Shown one piece after another: positions 6,234-15,409 of a DNA stretch of 40,787 nucleotides. Every line of letters begins with the position of its first letter. Position 1 is the stretch's first letter. The stretch comes from Pseudolysinimonas_A sp947085045 (GTDB lineage Bacteria; Actinomycetota; Actinomycetes; Actinomycetales; Microbacteriaceae). The translations under genes and the position numbers were made by a program. The stretch lies in assembly GCA_947085045.1 (NCBI GenBank), contig CAMTUU010000010.1:1-40787 (forward strand), read 5' to 3'. The notes beneath the pieces were generated by a model. It was not told the DNA's origin and searched no databases. It saw only the letters and a list, made by a program, of their open reading frames with translations.

Positions 6234-9200
6234 CTACTCAGAGCCTCGACGCCGGGCGCGGTGGCGGGGCATCACGCGGCGCAGGGCCGCGAGGATGCCG
6301 CCGACCACCAGCAGCGCGAGCGCGAGCTGGGTGGCGAGCAGCGGTGAGGCGCCGGTATTCGCCAAGCGTCCGGCGGTCATGACGACGGCCGAGTCCTGCA
6401 GGGCGAGGGTCGTCAGCTGGCCGCCACCCCCGCCACCCCCGGGCCGCGGAGCGAGAGTCGGCAGCTCGTAGGCCGTGACCTTCGCGGTGTTGACGATCGC
6501 ACCCGCCTTCGCGATGGGCGAGAGCTGCACCTCGAGCAGCACGTCGGGCGCGCGCTGACCGTAGCCGAGGTCGCGGTCGAGCTCGCAGGTGATCTCGCCG
6601 CCGAAGCCGCTCGGCAGCACCTTGTCGACGATGCAGTCGACCCACGCGGGGTCGCTCGCGCTCGCCGCGGCGGTCGGCGTCACCGAGATGAGGCGCAGTA
6701 CTTCGGGCACGTCGTCGATCAGGATGACGCCCGTCACTCCGCCGCGGCCGTCGTTGCCGATCTGCATCGTGTACGTGAAGGTGTCGCCGGGCGCGAGGGT
6801 GGCGGTCGAGGCGGTCTTCGACATCCACAGGTCGGACGCGAGGTCTCCCGGGGCTTCGGCACAGGATGCCGTGGCCGGCGGGTACGTGATCGCGACGGTG
6901 GTCGACGGGTTGATCACGAACTCGACCGAGCCGCCCGCGCGGAGCCCGTAGGACGGCAGGGTCGGGTCGAGCACGAGGTTCTCCCAGTCCGGGGTCTCCC
7001 CGGGAAGCGCCGCGCGGTAGCCAGGCCAGAGCACGCCGTCGCCGTTGCCGTCGATCGCCGAGCCGGGGAACAACAGCCGCCCCGACACGAGGCCTTCGGC
7101 CGTGATCGCGACGTCGTCGGTCTGCACGACGGCACCATTCGCGTCGAGCCAGTTCACCTGCATCGTGCGACCGGTGAGCGAGGTGAGGTTGCGCGCGTCG
7201 ACCGAGTAGTCGAGCCACGGGGCATCCTGCACGCACTGCGTGGTCGCGTCGACATCCAGCCACTTCACCGGGGTGCTGACGGTGTCGTCGTCGCCCGCCA
7301 CCACGATCGTGGTGGAGGTCGCCGTCGCGGTGTTGAGCAGCGTGTCCTCGGCGACCTCGGGGCGCAGCGCCGCGGAGTAGGTGATGCGGGACGCGGAGGC
7401 GCCGACACCGAGCGGGCCGGAGGTGAGGTCGCAGGAGAGCGTGCCGCCGTAGCCGTCGGTGTCGCGGCCGGTGACGGCGCAGCTCCAGTCGGTGCCGGTG
7501 ATCGAGGCGACGTCGATCGCGAGATCGGCATCCAGGTCGTCGGTGATGCGCACGCCGCCGGCATCCACGTCTCCGACGTTCGCGACGTCGATCGCGTAGG
7601 GCAGCACGTCGCCGCCCTGTACGAGCGTCGAGGCCGTGGTCTTCTCGACGTCGAGCTTCCCGGTGAGGAAGGTGTTGGTGACGGTCACCACCGCGGGGCC
7701 GGAGGTCGATGCGGGTACGACGACCGGGCGACCCCCGTCGGTCGACACCTTGCTCGAGACGGCGAGGCCGGCATCGGTTTCGATCACGGTGCACGAAGCG
7801 CCCTGCAGGATGTCGCCGACGACGACGGAATAGGAGTTCGCCGCGGAGAGTTCTTGCGTGGCCGCGGAACCCAGGTCGAGCGGCCACCAGGTGCCGTCGC
7901 GGTCGATGCCGCACTCCAGCTCGACCACGAACGGGCCGTCGTCGAACGACTCGGCGCCGCTGGAAGTCATCCGCACCTTGTCGATGCGCACCGAGCCGAC
8001 CGCGAAGTTGTTCTCGATCTCGACGACGCTCTGCCCGTTCGCCGGGATGTAGCGCGGCGACGGAGTCGAGACGGAGCGGTGGGTCGCCGCCCCCGTCTTC
8101 GTCTCGGTGACGGCGCAGTCGGCGCCGGCGATGAGGCCGGTCACGGTGGCGGTGTAGCCGTTGCCCGCGGTCAGGTCGACGAGGCCGCCGCCGGGCAGCG
8201 GGATGACAGGATCGCGGCCGCCCGGGCGGTTCCAGGTGCAGGTGACCTGAGCCTGGAACGGGCCGTCGCCATAGAGGTCGTCGGCGCCGGTGCGGGACTT
8301 GTCGATGCGCAGCGTGCCGACGTCGAAGCGGTTGGTGAGCACGGTGTTCGTGGTGCCCGCGACGATCGCCACCGAGCGGTCGGCAGCGGCGACCGTGGCC
8401 CCGCCGGCGGCCGTCTCGGAGATGGCGCACGAGGTGCCGACCGGGAAGCGCGGGGTGAGCAGCTCCGTGTCGCCGTCCTCGAGCGTGAAGTCGTCGTCGA
8501 AGAGCGTCTGCGCGCCGTAGGTGCAGAGCACGCCGACGGTGAAGGTCGCGTCGCCGTACCGGTCGGCGCCGGTGACGTCCTTCGTGACCGAGAGGCGGCC
8601 GCTCGCGTAGGTGTTCGTGACCGTCGCGGCGTACGACGCAGCGGTGCCGAGGGTCAGCGTGGCCGGGGCGTTCTCGGCGACCGTGGTCGTCGAACCGGTC
8701 CCGAGTCGCACGCCGATCGCGGCAGCGCCGTCGGAGTCCGCCTCGCGCAGCTGGCAGACCGCGGTGACCGGCAGGCCGGTGACGGTGCGCGACGCCGTGT
8801 CGGCGAGCGTGAAGGCCGCGTCGGCGGGCGCGAGCGGAACGGGCACCCCGTTGCCGGTGCACGCGAGGGTGAATGCGAACGGCCCGAACGCGCCCACCGT
8901 CGCCGTCGTTGACACGGCCTTGGTGATCACCAGGTCGGTCGTGCCGTAGGTGTTGGTGACGCTGCCGATCTGCGCCGCCGGCACCGGGGCGGTCGACGCG
9001 GCGCGGGTCGTGATCGCGAGGCGCGCGGCAGTGCGGCCCGGGTTCGCCGGGGAGTACGCCACCGAGGACGCGCCGGTCGTCGTCTCGGCGACATCGCACG
9101 ACGAGCCGAGCGGGATGCCGTCGAGACGGGCGGTGTACGGGATGGCGTTGCCCGAGGCGAGGGTCAGCACGCCCGACGACGGCAGGGTCACCGCGACGCC

Positions 9201-12200
9201 GCCGACGGTGCACGAGGCGGTGACGCTGTACGAGGTCGGGGTATAGGCGGCGGAGACGCCGTCGATCGCCTTCGAGATCTGCAGCGGCCCAGCGGCGAGC
9301 TGCACGCCCGCGCGCACCGGCTCCACCCGGCGGTCGACGTAGCCGGTGGGGAAACGGGCGGAGACGCCGAAGCTGTTCCAGGCGCGCGGGGCCCCGAACG
9401 GCACCGAGACCGGAGCCCGGCCGTCGCCCGCGGACGAAGTCGGCAGGTTGGTCGTGCGATAGGTCACCGCGAGGGTCGCGGCCGGCGGCAGCTCGCCACC
9501 GGGGAACGCGTACTCGATCCGCAGGCCGGTGACCGAGCCGTAGGCCGTGGTGGGGTACGACGGCCCGTCGAACCAGGTCGCCGTGCTGCAGGTCGAGTCG
9601 GAGGTGAACTTCGGGCACGGGTTGGCGGTCGTCGTGACCTGCCAGGTGATCGTCGTGCCGGCCGAGAGCGCGTCGGTGGCGAGCGTCACATCGCCGGCGA
9701 ACACCGGCTTGTACGTCGACCCGCGCGAGGCACCGGTGCCGAGGTAGGTGTCGCCCGAGCGCGGCAGCACGTCGACGACGGTGGCCCCGGTGGCGGGCAC
9801 GTTGCCGCCGTTCGTGTACTGCAGCTTCCAGAGGTCGGTCGCGCCGATCTGCGAGTACGCGGCGCAGGGATTGCGGTAGAAGCCCTGGCTGTCGGTGACG
9901 CACGCGGTGTCGGCGTTGTTCACGTTGACTGCTCCGGCAGTCGAGACCGTGCCGGCGCCGACATCCCCCTTCACGCCCTTGAACGACGAGATCGCCGACG
10001 CGGCGATGGTCTGCACGTCGTTGCTCGTGGCGCAGCCGTTCGCGCCGACGGTCGACACGCCCTCGCCGTTGCCGGAGGTGTTGGTGCAGGCGGCGAGCGT
10101 GCGGTCGCTCGTGAAGGTCATCCGGTTGACGACGTCGCCGTAGCCCGCCGGGAGTCCCGGGGCGACCTGCAGCGGCACGACGATCGTGTAGGTCTCGCCG
10201 GGTGCGAGCCGCGACCCCGGTGCCCAGCCGAAAGTGAGGCGCCGTGACGCCGGGTCGTAGGCGAGCTGCACCCCGGTGGTGGGCAGGATGCCGCCGGACG
10301 ACGTGGAGTACGTGACTTCGCTCGTCGGGTCGAACAGCAGCGGTCCGCCGGCGGTCAGCCGGGCGTCCACCGGAAGCTGGTCGACGACTCTCGGGTTGAC
10401 GAGGAACCCGGTGCCGGTGTTCTCGACGATGAGCGAGAAGTCCACCGTCTCACCTGCCGGGGTGGTTTTGACCGGCGTGTACTTCTCGACGTCGACCCGG
10501 AACGTGCCGGGGTCGAGCGCGAACGGCAGGCTCGCGGTGGCGGTCTTCGTGCCGAGTGTGGCGTGCTCGGTCGAGCCGTTCACGACGTTGGTCACCGTCG
10601 ACGGGAACGGGATGCTGCCGCCGCCGTCGCGGTACGCGCCGCGCAGCCGCACCGTCATCGGCACCGTGGCGCTCCATGAGGCGGCGGGCGAGGTGACCGA
10701 GAACAACGAGTTGTCGGTCGTGGAGTAGACGACGCGGAGGCCGGTGACCTGCGAGAGGGTGATGCCCGACGGCAACGCCGGGTTGCTCGCCGCGGGCGAC
10801 CCTTGCGTCCAGGCCGACGAGCCGTTCAACTGCACGTCCACGCGCGCGCGGGTCGCCCCGGCCGGCAGCGTGACGGTGCCGAGCGAGCGCAGTTCGAAGG
10901 CGTTCCAGAACTCGGCCGCGGTGTCTTCCACGACGACCTGACGCGGCGACGCGGTCGACGATCCCTGGTCTGCCGTCAAGTTGACGACGACGTTGTTCGA
11001 GCGGGTCGCTTCGAGCACCGTCCTCGCGGAGGACGGCACGGTGACCTTGCCGACGTTGATCGCCAGGCGCGCGTCGACCAGGGTCAGCGTCGCCGACCGC
11101 GAGGCGTAGGCGTTCGCGTCGTCGAGCACGTCGTCCCAGGCCTGGGTGTAGGCGGAGTTGGTGATCGTCGCCGGGCCGACGAGCACGGTCGGCTGGCTGC
11201 GCAGGTACTGACGCAGGCGGGTCTCGAAGGTCAGCTTCGCGGTCGCGCCGCTCGCGATCGTGCCGCCGTTCGCGGACGAGCCGGCGAACAGGGCGCTGGC
11301 GCCCACGACATCCTGCAGCTGCGTCGCGTTGAGCGCGGCGGCGGCGGCGAGCGAGACGGATGCCGAGGTGCCGTTCGCGTACCAGAGGACGACGGTCGAC
11401 GCCGCGACGTCGATGCCGGAGTTGTTGCTGAGCGTGTAGTTGAGATCGCTGATCGTGAGGTACTCGAACGGGCTGGTCGCCGGGTCCCAGGTCTTGCCCG
11501 CGTACGGGTTCGTCGCCGCCGTCGCCGTGCGGCAGTCGGCGAGCGCCGTGCAGGGCATCTGGTCGGTGACCCGGAGGTACCAGGCGCGGGCGTAGGACGC
11601 GTTCGTCGCCGTCACCGAGTACTGCACGGTCGGGTACGACCCGGCGGCGACGTCTCCGGGCACCGGGATCGCGAGCGGGCTGGTCAGCGCGGTGCCGCCG
11701 GAGCTGCGCGGCTGCTGCGTCTTCGCGAGCGTCACCGACGGGATCGGGTCGAGGATCGCGATCGTCGCCGAATCGGAGCGCGTGACCCCGTCGAGGTCGA
11801 GCAGCACCGAGTTGGCGACGACACCGGGGTCGGTCGCGTTGAAGACGACGCCCCGGGTGACCCACGGCACCGTCGGATCGGCGAGCGCCGAGACGTCACG
11901 TACCCGGTTGCGGATCTGGAAGGCGAGGCTCAGAGTGCGGCTGTCGGGCCCGGAGGCGACGCCCGAGCCGACCGGCGGCGCGAGCGGGTCGGCTCGGCGC
12001 GCGTCGGCGTACTCGGCGAACGTCACGCGCACGCCGAGGGTATCGGCGCGCTGAGCGCTGGTGAGCGTGTAAGCGGGCATCCGGCCGAGGCAGGCGGAGG
12101 CCGTGGTGCAGACACTCGCCGCGATCGACACCCAGGAGTCGGTCGCGTCGCTGAAGAGTTCGACGTCGGTCACCCGGTCGTAAGCGATGAGCGGATCGGT

Positions 12201-14621
12201 CGCGCTCGTGATCGCCTCGATACGGGCGAGGTCGAACGCCTGGAACACCGTCGTCGCGACCGGCGCCGTCGGGTCGGCGGGGTCGGTGATCGTCGCCTCG
12301 TCGTAGCCGCTCACCTCGACACCCCAGCGGATGTCGGCGACCCGCTGCTGGCCGGACTGTGAGCTGACCGTGCCCGATACCTCGCGCCAGGTCTTGTCGA
12401 GCATGAGGGCGCCGGGGCCCGCCGGGATGGTCTTGATCGTGCCCGAGGCCGACGCGCTCGCGGTGTCGCCCACCTGGACGTCGCCGTCGAGCAGCACGTC
12501 GCCGGTCGCCGTGACCGCCGCCGCGTTGAGGTAGGTGACCGGGGCGCCGTCGGCGGAGGTCGGGTCGGCGCTGCCGCGCACGGTGCCCCGGGCGACGAAC
12601 GCGACGTTCGAGCGCACACGGGTGCCCTGGGCGAAGCCGTCGGAGTTGCTGAAGGTGAAGCGCAGGCCGACGAGGCTGCCGCCGCTGGGGATGCCGCCCT
12701 GGTAGATGAGCGCGGTGCCGGTCGCGGTGACCTCGTCGATCTCGATCCAGGAAGTGCCGTCCGTCGTGCCCTGGATGAGCAGCGTCGAGCCGACCGGCAC
12801 CTGGGTCGGGGCGATCGCCACCGCGTCGAATCCGCGCCAGTAGTCGAGCGCGTCGTTCGTCATCACGTCGGTGATGACGATCTCGGTCGGCGCGACATAC
12901 CCGGAGTCGCTTGCGGTCTGCGCCTGCAGCTGCACGATCGAGCGGCCCCCGGCCGGCACCGCCGCGGTCGGGCTGATCGTCTTGGTGAGCACGACGTCGA
13001 CCTGCGGGTAGAGCACGGTGAGCGTCGCGGCCGGGTTCGCCGGGGTAGCGGCGCCGGCGTCGTTGGCACCGTCGACGCGGGCGGTCTGGGTGAGGGTGCC
13101 GGTGCCGGGCACGGCGGCGACCGCGTCATCGGCGACATCCACCCGGAACGGCACCGCGGCGGTCGCGCCGACCGGGATCGCTCCGCGGAACTCGATCGCG
13201 AAGCCCGTGATGCGCTGGCCCGACGCGAGGGTCGGCGTCGCCGGGAAGCCCGCACCCGCGGTCAAGTCGGAAGGCGCCGGGTCGGTGCCGCCGGTCGTGA
13301 CCCAGGTGACGGTCGCCTCGGTAGCCCCGGTGGGCCAGGCGGCACCGGCGCTGCGGAAGCCGGCGAAGGTGACGCCGTCGGTGAGGAACGCGCCCGCCGG
13401 CTGCGAGACGGTGAGCGAGGAGAGGTTGCCGTTCGACGCGTTGCGCCCGGTGACCGTCGAGATCGTCCAGCCACCGGCCGGGATGCGGGCCGTCGAGAAG
13501 ACCGTGGTTCCGTTCACCGCCGAGGTCAGGCCGCCGATGGCGTAGGTCGCGGAGGTGTTCGCGAGAGACGTGCCGCGACCGGGCACGCTCACCGTGCCGC
13601 GCACGTTCGCGCTGACCGTGGTGCCGGTGACGAGCGAGGTGCCCGCGGTGCGGCGCGTGGCGCGCTGCGCGAGGTTCAGCACCACCGAGCCCGCGGTGCC
13701 GGTCGCCGCGAGCTGGGCACCGCCCGTCGAGGAGCCGAAGGTGATCCGCAGGCCGGCGACGGCGGCCGGGTTCGGCGCGTCGTCGGGGAGCGCGGGGGTG
13801 GCGGCGAATACGCCGTCGACCCAGGCGTTCGCGACGTAGGCATCCACCTTGATGCGATCGGCTCCCGCCGGGAACGCGACGGCGCCGAACGAGGCGAAGT
13901 CGACGATCTCGAAGAGGTTGCTGGTCAGCGTCGGGTCGGTCGGCGCGAGCAGGGTGAGCGTCTCGGCCTTCGCGTTGGAGGTGTTGCGCGTCGTGAGGGT
14001 GAGCGTCGACGCCTCGCCGACCTTGAACTGCGTCGTCGGCGGCGCCCAGGTCGCGCTCGCGGTCGTGGCGACCGAATACGGGATGGTGACGGTCGCGGCG
14101 ACGGCGGAGGTCGCGGTCTCGGCGTTCGCGGCCGAGACGGAAGCCGTGTTCGTGACCGGAACCCCGTTGGACGGCCAGTCGGGTGAGAGGCCCGTCGGAA
14201 CCATCAGGTTCACCTGGATCGAGTAGCCGTCACCGGCTGCGATCCCGGCGCCGCCCGCGTGCGAGAAGCCGACGCTGAGCGTGCGCCCGGTCCAGGCGTA
14301 GGTCGAGGTGCCGCCGGGCGGCGGGGTGACGACGACCGCCGGGTTCAGGGTCAGTGCGTCGAACTCGGGCGGGAGGGTGTCGGTGACGGTGGCGTCGACG
14401 CAGTCGTCGGAGAGGCATTCGACCGCGATCGTGTACGAGAGCGTGTCGCCGGGGTTCAGGGTGGCGTCCTGCACGGTCTTCGAGATCTGCAGGACGGCGG
14501 TGTAGTCCGCGGGGGCGGCGACCGCGGGTGCCGCGGCGAAGGTGGTCGCGAAGAGGCCGGCCAGTGCGGCGACGAGCGCGGTGCGCGAAAGAGCCGTACG
14601 CGTGCGGCGACGCCAAGACAT
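6234..14621 (-). CDS. Giant LANTG-anchored surface protein with DUF11 and DUF5979-like repeats
   Basis: 2795 residues. A Sec signal (MSWRRRTRTALSRTALVAAL..., AxA cleavage near 35) is followed by many Ig-like DUF11-type domains to about residue 1775, marked by strings such as VSKT/DKT and DTLPPEF. Five tandem DUF5979/CnaB-like domains then begin near 1778, 1892, 2007, 2100 and 2207 (LQISK, LVITK, LSVTK, LRIDK, VRIDK), each with an inner glutamate (ET/EAD) and most ending VTNTY or similar. Two further DUF11 domains and a glycine run follow. The C-terminus carries sortase motif LANTG (2753-2757), a membrane helix and a basic tail (RRVMPRHRARRRG). LAxTG is a known variant motif of actinobacterial sortases. 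The protein is probably a cell-wall stalk or adhesin. No sortase gene is in the window. The frame is open across 8.4 kb without defects. Confidence 0.92.
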   Translation of the reverse strand: MSWRRRTRTALSRTALVAALAGLFATTFAAAPAVAAPADYTAVLQISKTVQDATLNPGDTLSYTIAVECLSDDCVDATVTDTLPPEFDALTLNPAVVVTPPPGGTSTYAWTGRTLSVGFSHAGGAGIAAGDGYSIQVNLMVPTGLSPDWPSNGVPVTNTASVSAANAETATSAVAATVTIPYSVATTASATWAPPTTQFKVGEASTLTLTTRNTSNAKAETLTLLAPTDPTLTSNLFEIVDFASFGAVAFPAGADRIKVDAYVANAWVDGVFAATPALPDDAPNPAAVAGLRITFGSSTGGAQLAATGTAGSVVLNLAQRATRRTAGTSLVTGTTVSANVRGTVSVPGRGTSLANTSATYAIGGLTSAVNGTTVFSTARIPAGGWTISTVTGRNASNGNLSSLTVSQPAGAFLTDGVTFAGFRSAGAAWPTGATEATVTWVTTGGTDPAPSDLTAGAGFPATPTLASGQRITGFAIEFRGAIPVGATAAVPFRVDVADDAVAAVPGTGTLTQTARVDGANDAGAATPANPAATLTVLYPQVDVVLTKTISPTAAVPAGGRSIVQLQAQTASDSGYVAPTEIVITDVMTNDALDYWRGFDAVAIAPTQVPVGSTLLIQGTTDGTSWIEIDEVTATGTALIYQGGIPSGGSLVGLRFTFSNSDGFAQGTRVRSNVAFVARGTVRGSADPTSADGAPVTYLNAAAVTATGDVLLDGDVQVGDTASASASGTIKTIPAGPGALMLDKTWREVSGTVSSQSGQQRVADIRWGVEVSGYDEATITDPADPTAPVATTVFQAFDLARIEAITSATDPLIAYDRVTDVELFSDATDSWVSIAASVCTTASACLGRMPAYTLTSAQRADTLGVRVTFAEYADARRADPLAPPVGSGVASGPDSRTLSLAFQIRNRVRDVSALADPTVPWVTRGVVFNATDPGVVANSVLLDLDGVTRSDSATIAILDPIPSVTLAKTQQPRSSGGTALTSPLAIPVPGDVAAGSYPTVQYSVTATNASYARAWYLRVTDQMPCTALADCRTATAATNPYAGKTWDPATSPFEYLTISDLNYTLSNNSGIDVAASTVVLWYANGTSASVSLAAAAALNATQLQDVVGASALFAGSSANGGTIASGATAKLTFETRLRQYLRSQPTVLVGPATITNSAYTQAWDDVLDDANAYASRSATLTLVDARLAINVGKVTVPSSARTVLEATRSNNVVVNLTADQGSSTASPRQVVVEDTAAEFWNAFELRSLGTVTLPAGATRARVDVQLNGSSAWTQGSPAASNPALPSGITLSQVTGLRVVYSTTDNSLFSVTSPAASWSATVPMTVRLRGAYRDGGGSIPFPSTVTNVVNGSTEHATLGTKTATASLPFALDPGTFRVDVEKYTPVKTTPAGETVDFSLIVENTGTGFLVNPRVVDQLPVDARLTAGGPLLFDPTSEVTYSTSSGGILPTTGVQLAYDPASRRLTFGWAPGSRLAPGETYTIVVPLQVAPGLPAGYGDVVNRMTFTSDRTLAACTNTSGNGEGVSTVGANGCATSNDVQTIAASAISSFKGVKGDVGAGTVSTAGAVNVNNADTACVTDSQGFYRNPCAAYSQIGATDLWKLQYTNGGNVPATGATVVDVLPRSGDTYLGTGASRGSTYKPVFAGDVTLATDALSAGTTITWQVTTTANPCPKFTSDSTCSTATWFDGPSYPTTAYGSVTGLRIEYAFPGGELPPAATLAVTYRTTNLPTSSAGDGRAPVSVPFGAPRAWNSFGVSARFPTGYVDRRVEPVRAGVQLAAGPLQISKAIDGVSAAYTPTSYSVTASCTVGGVAVTLPSSGVLTLASGNAIPYTARLDGIPLGSSCDVAETTTGASSVAYSPANPGRTAARLAITTRAASTAPVPAAQIGSVTNTYGTTDLVITKAVSTTATVGAFGPFAFTLACTGNGVPVPLAPADAAFTLADTASRTVTGLPVTAVCQLREADSDGAAAIGVRLGTGSTTTVAENAPATLTLGTAASYAATVTNTYASGRLSVTKDVTGADRYGDATFTVGVLCTYGAQTLFDDDFTLEDGDTELLTPRFPVGTSCAISETAAGGATVAAADRSVAIVAGTTNTVLTNRFDVGTLRIDKSRTGADDLYGDGPFQAQVTCTWNRPGGRDPVIPLPGGGLVDLTAGNGYTATVTGLIAGADCAVTETKTGAATHRSVSTPSPRYIPANGQSVVEIENNFAVGSVRIDKVRMTSSGAESFDDGPFVVELECGIDRDGTWWPLDLGSAATQELSAANSYSVVVGDILQGASCTVIETDAGLAVSSKVSTDGGRPVVVPASTSGPAVVTVTNTFLTGKLDVEKTTASTLVQGGDVLPYAIDVANVGDVDAGGVRITDDLDADLAIDVASITGTDWSCAVTGRDTDGYGGTLSCDLTSGPLGVGASASRITYSAALRPEVAEDTLLNTATATSTTIVVAGDDDTVSTPVKWLDVDATTQCVQDAPWLDYSVDARNLTSLTGRTMQVNWLDANGAVVQTDDVAITAEGLVSGRLLFPGSAIDGNGDGVLWPGYRAALPGETPDWENLVLDPTLPSYGLRAGGSVEFVINPSTTVAITYPPATASCAEAPGDLASDLWMSKTASTATLAPGDTFTYTMQIGNDGRGGVTGVILIDDVPEVLRLISVTPTAAASASDPAWVDCIVDKVLPSGFGGEITCELDRDLGYGQRAPDVLLEVQLSPIAKAGAIVNTAKVTAYELPTLAPRPGGGGGGGQLTTLALQDSAVVMTAGRLANTGASPLLATQLALALLVVGGILAALRRVMPRHRARRRGSE

Positions 14622-14698
14622 TGCGGTGGGACCCCCGGTTCCGTGCGGTCCCGGGCAGACGTGTGCCGACGCCTGCGGCTTCGGGTGCCGCGACCGCC

Positions 14699-14727
14699 AC
14701 GCTAAGCGGGGCGGCGAGGGGTGTCAT
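14699..14727 (-). promoter_or_regulatory. Putative promoter of the giant surface protein gene
   Basis: On the minus strand ATGACA (14722-14727) and TAGCGT (14699-14704) are 17 bases apart. Transcription would start near 14692, giving a leader of about 70 bases. The other notable feature of the 211-base gap 14622-14832 is the hairpin at 14751-14776. Confidence 0.4.
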
Positions 14728-14750
14728 CGGCCCAATTGGGGCGCGACTCA

Positions 14751-14776
14751 TCCGGGGGACGCGGATGTCCCCCGGA
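14751..14776. terminator. Hairpin downstream of the NUDIX gene
   Basis: TCCGGGGGAC (14751-14760), 6-base loop, GTCCCCCGGA (14767-14776). Read on the minus strand it follows the NUDIX stop by 56 bases and precedes the surface protein promoter, so it probably insulates the two genes. Confidence 0.6.
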
Positions 14777-14832
14777 ATGCCGACCTGCACGCGCGAAACG
14801 CCGGAGGATGTACCCCGCGGTGGCTGCGGCGC

Positions 14833-15375
14833 TCAGCCCAGGACGCCGACCGAGGCGAGAGCCGCCCGCAGGAGGGTGCCGCGGCCACCCTCCATCTCGG
14901 AATGCACATCGGGCGAGGAGGCCTCGGCGGGCGTCATCCATCTGAGCTCGAGGGCATCCTGACGCGGCTGGCAGGTGCCGGTGACCGGCACGACGTAGGC
15001 GAGCGAGACGGCGTGCTGCCGCTCATCGAGATAGGGCGAGAGTCCCGGGATCGGGAAGTACTCCGCGACCTGGAACGGGATGGGGCTCGCCGGCAGCTGC
15101 GGGAACGCGATCGGGCCGAGGTCCTTCTCGAGGTGACGGAACAGCGAGTCGCGCAGGGTCTCCCCGAACATCACCCGCCCCGACACGACCGTGCGGGTGA
15201 TAGCGCCCTGCGGATTGGCGCGCAACAGCAGCCCGACGCTCGTGACCACGCCCATCCCGTCGACCCGCACCGGCACCGCCTCGACGTACAGCAGCGGGAT
15301 GCGGCGTCGCGCCTCGGCGAGCTCCTCGTCGGAGAGCCAGGAAGGGTTCGGGTCGGGGGTGCCCACGGAGCTCAT
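14833..15375 (-). CDS. NUDIX hydrolase family protein (DUF4916-like)
   Basis: 180 residues from ATG at 15375 (MSSVGTPDPNPSWLSDEEL). The text AEARRRIPLLYVEAVPVRVDGMGVVTSVGLLLRANPQGAITRTVVSGRVMFGETLRDSLFRHLEKDLGP matches actinobacterial NUDIX-family proteins. The segment GRVMFGETLRDSLFRHLEKDLG occupies the Nudix-box position but lacks the canonical REXXEE glutamates, so catalysis is doubtful. An ATG at 15384 would add three residues; 15375 is preferred because CACAAT lies 7 bases upstream. The gene is divergent from the esterase gene, with about 35 bases between starts. Confidence 0.72.
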   Translation of the reverse strand: MSSVGTPDPNPSWLSDEELAEARRRIPLLYVEAVPVRVDGMGVVTSVGLLLRANPQGAITRTVVSGRVMFGETLRDSLFRHLEKDLGPIAFPQLPASPIPFQVAEYFPIPGLSPYLDERQHAVSLAYVVPVTGTCQPRQDALELRWMTPAEASSPDVHSEMEGGRGTLLRAALASVGVLG

Positions 15376-15382
15376 GCCTCTC

Positions 15383-15388
15383 ATTGTG
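15383..15388 (-). promoter_or_regulatory. -10-like box (NUDIX gene, leaderless)
   Basis: CACAAT on the minus strand, 7 bases before the ATG at 15375. Confidence 0.35.
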
Positions 15389-15397
15389 CGGCACACG

Positions 15398-15403
15398 TAC
15401 GCT
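15398..15403 (+). promoter_or_regulatory. -10-like box (esterase gene, leaderless)
   Basis: TACGCT, 6 bases before the ATG at 15410. Purine-rich GAAGGG lies in between but is too close to the ATG for a normal Shine-Dalgarno. Confidence 0.35.
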
Positions 15404-15409
15404 GAAGGG

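Noticed and set aside
6238..9903. 1221-codon open frame on the minus strand inside the giant surface gene
   Set aside because: Arg/His/Pro/Ala-rich text with no domain and no start signal; typical out-of-frame reading of GC-rich coding DNA. The surface protein frame has clear domains through the same bases.
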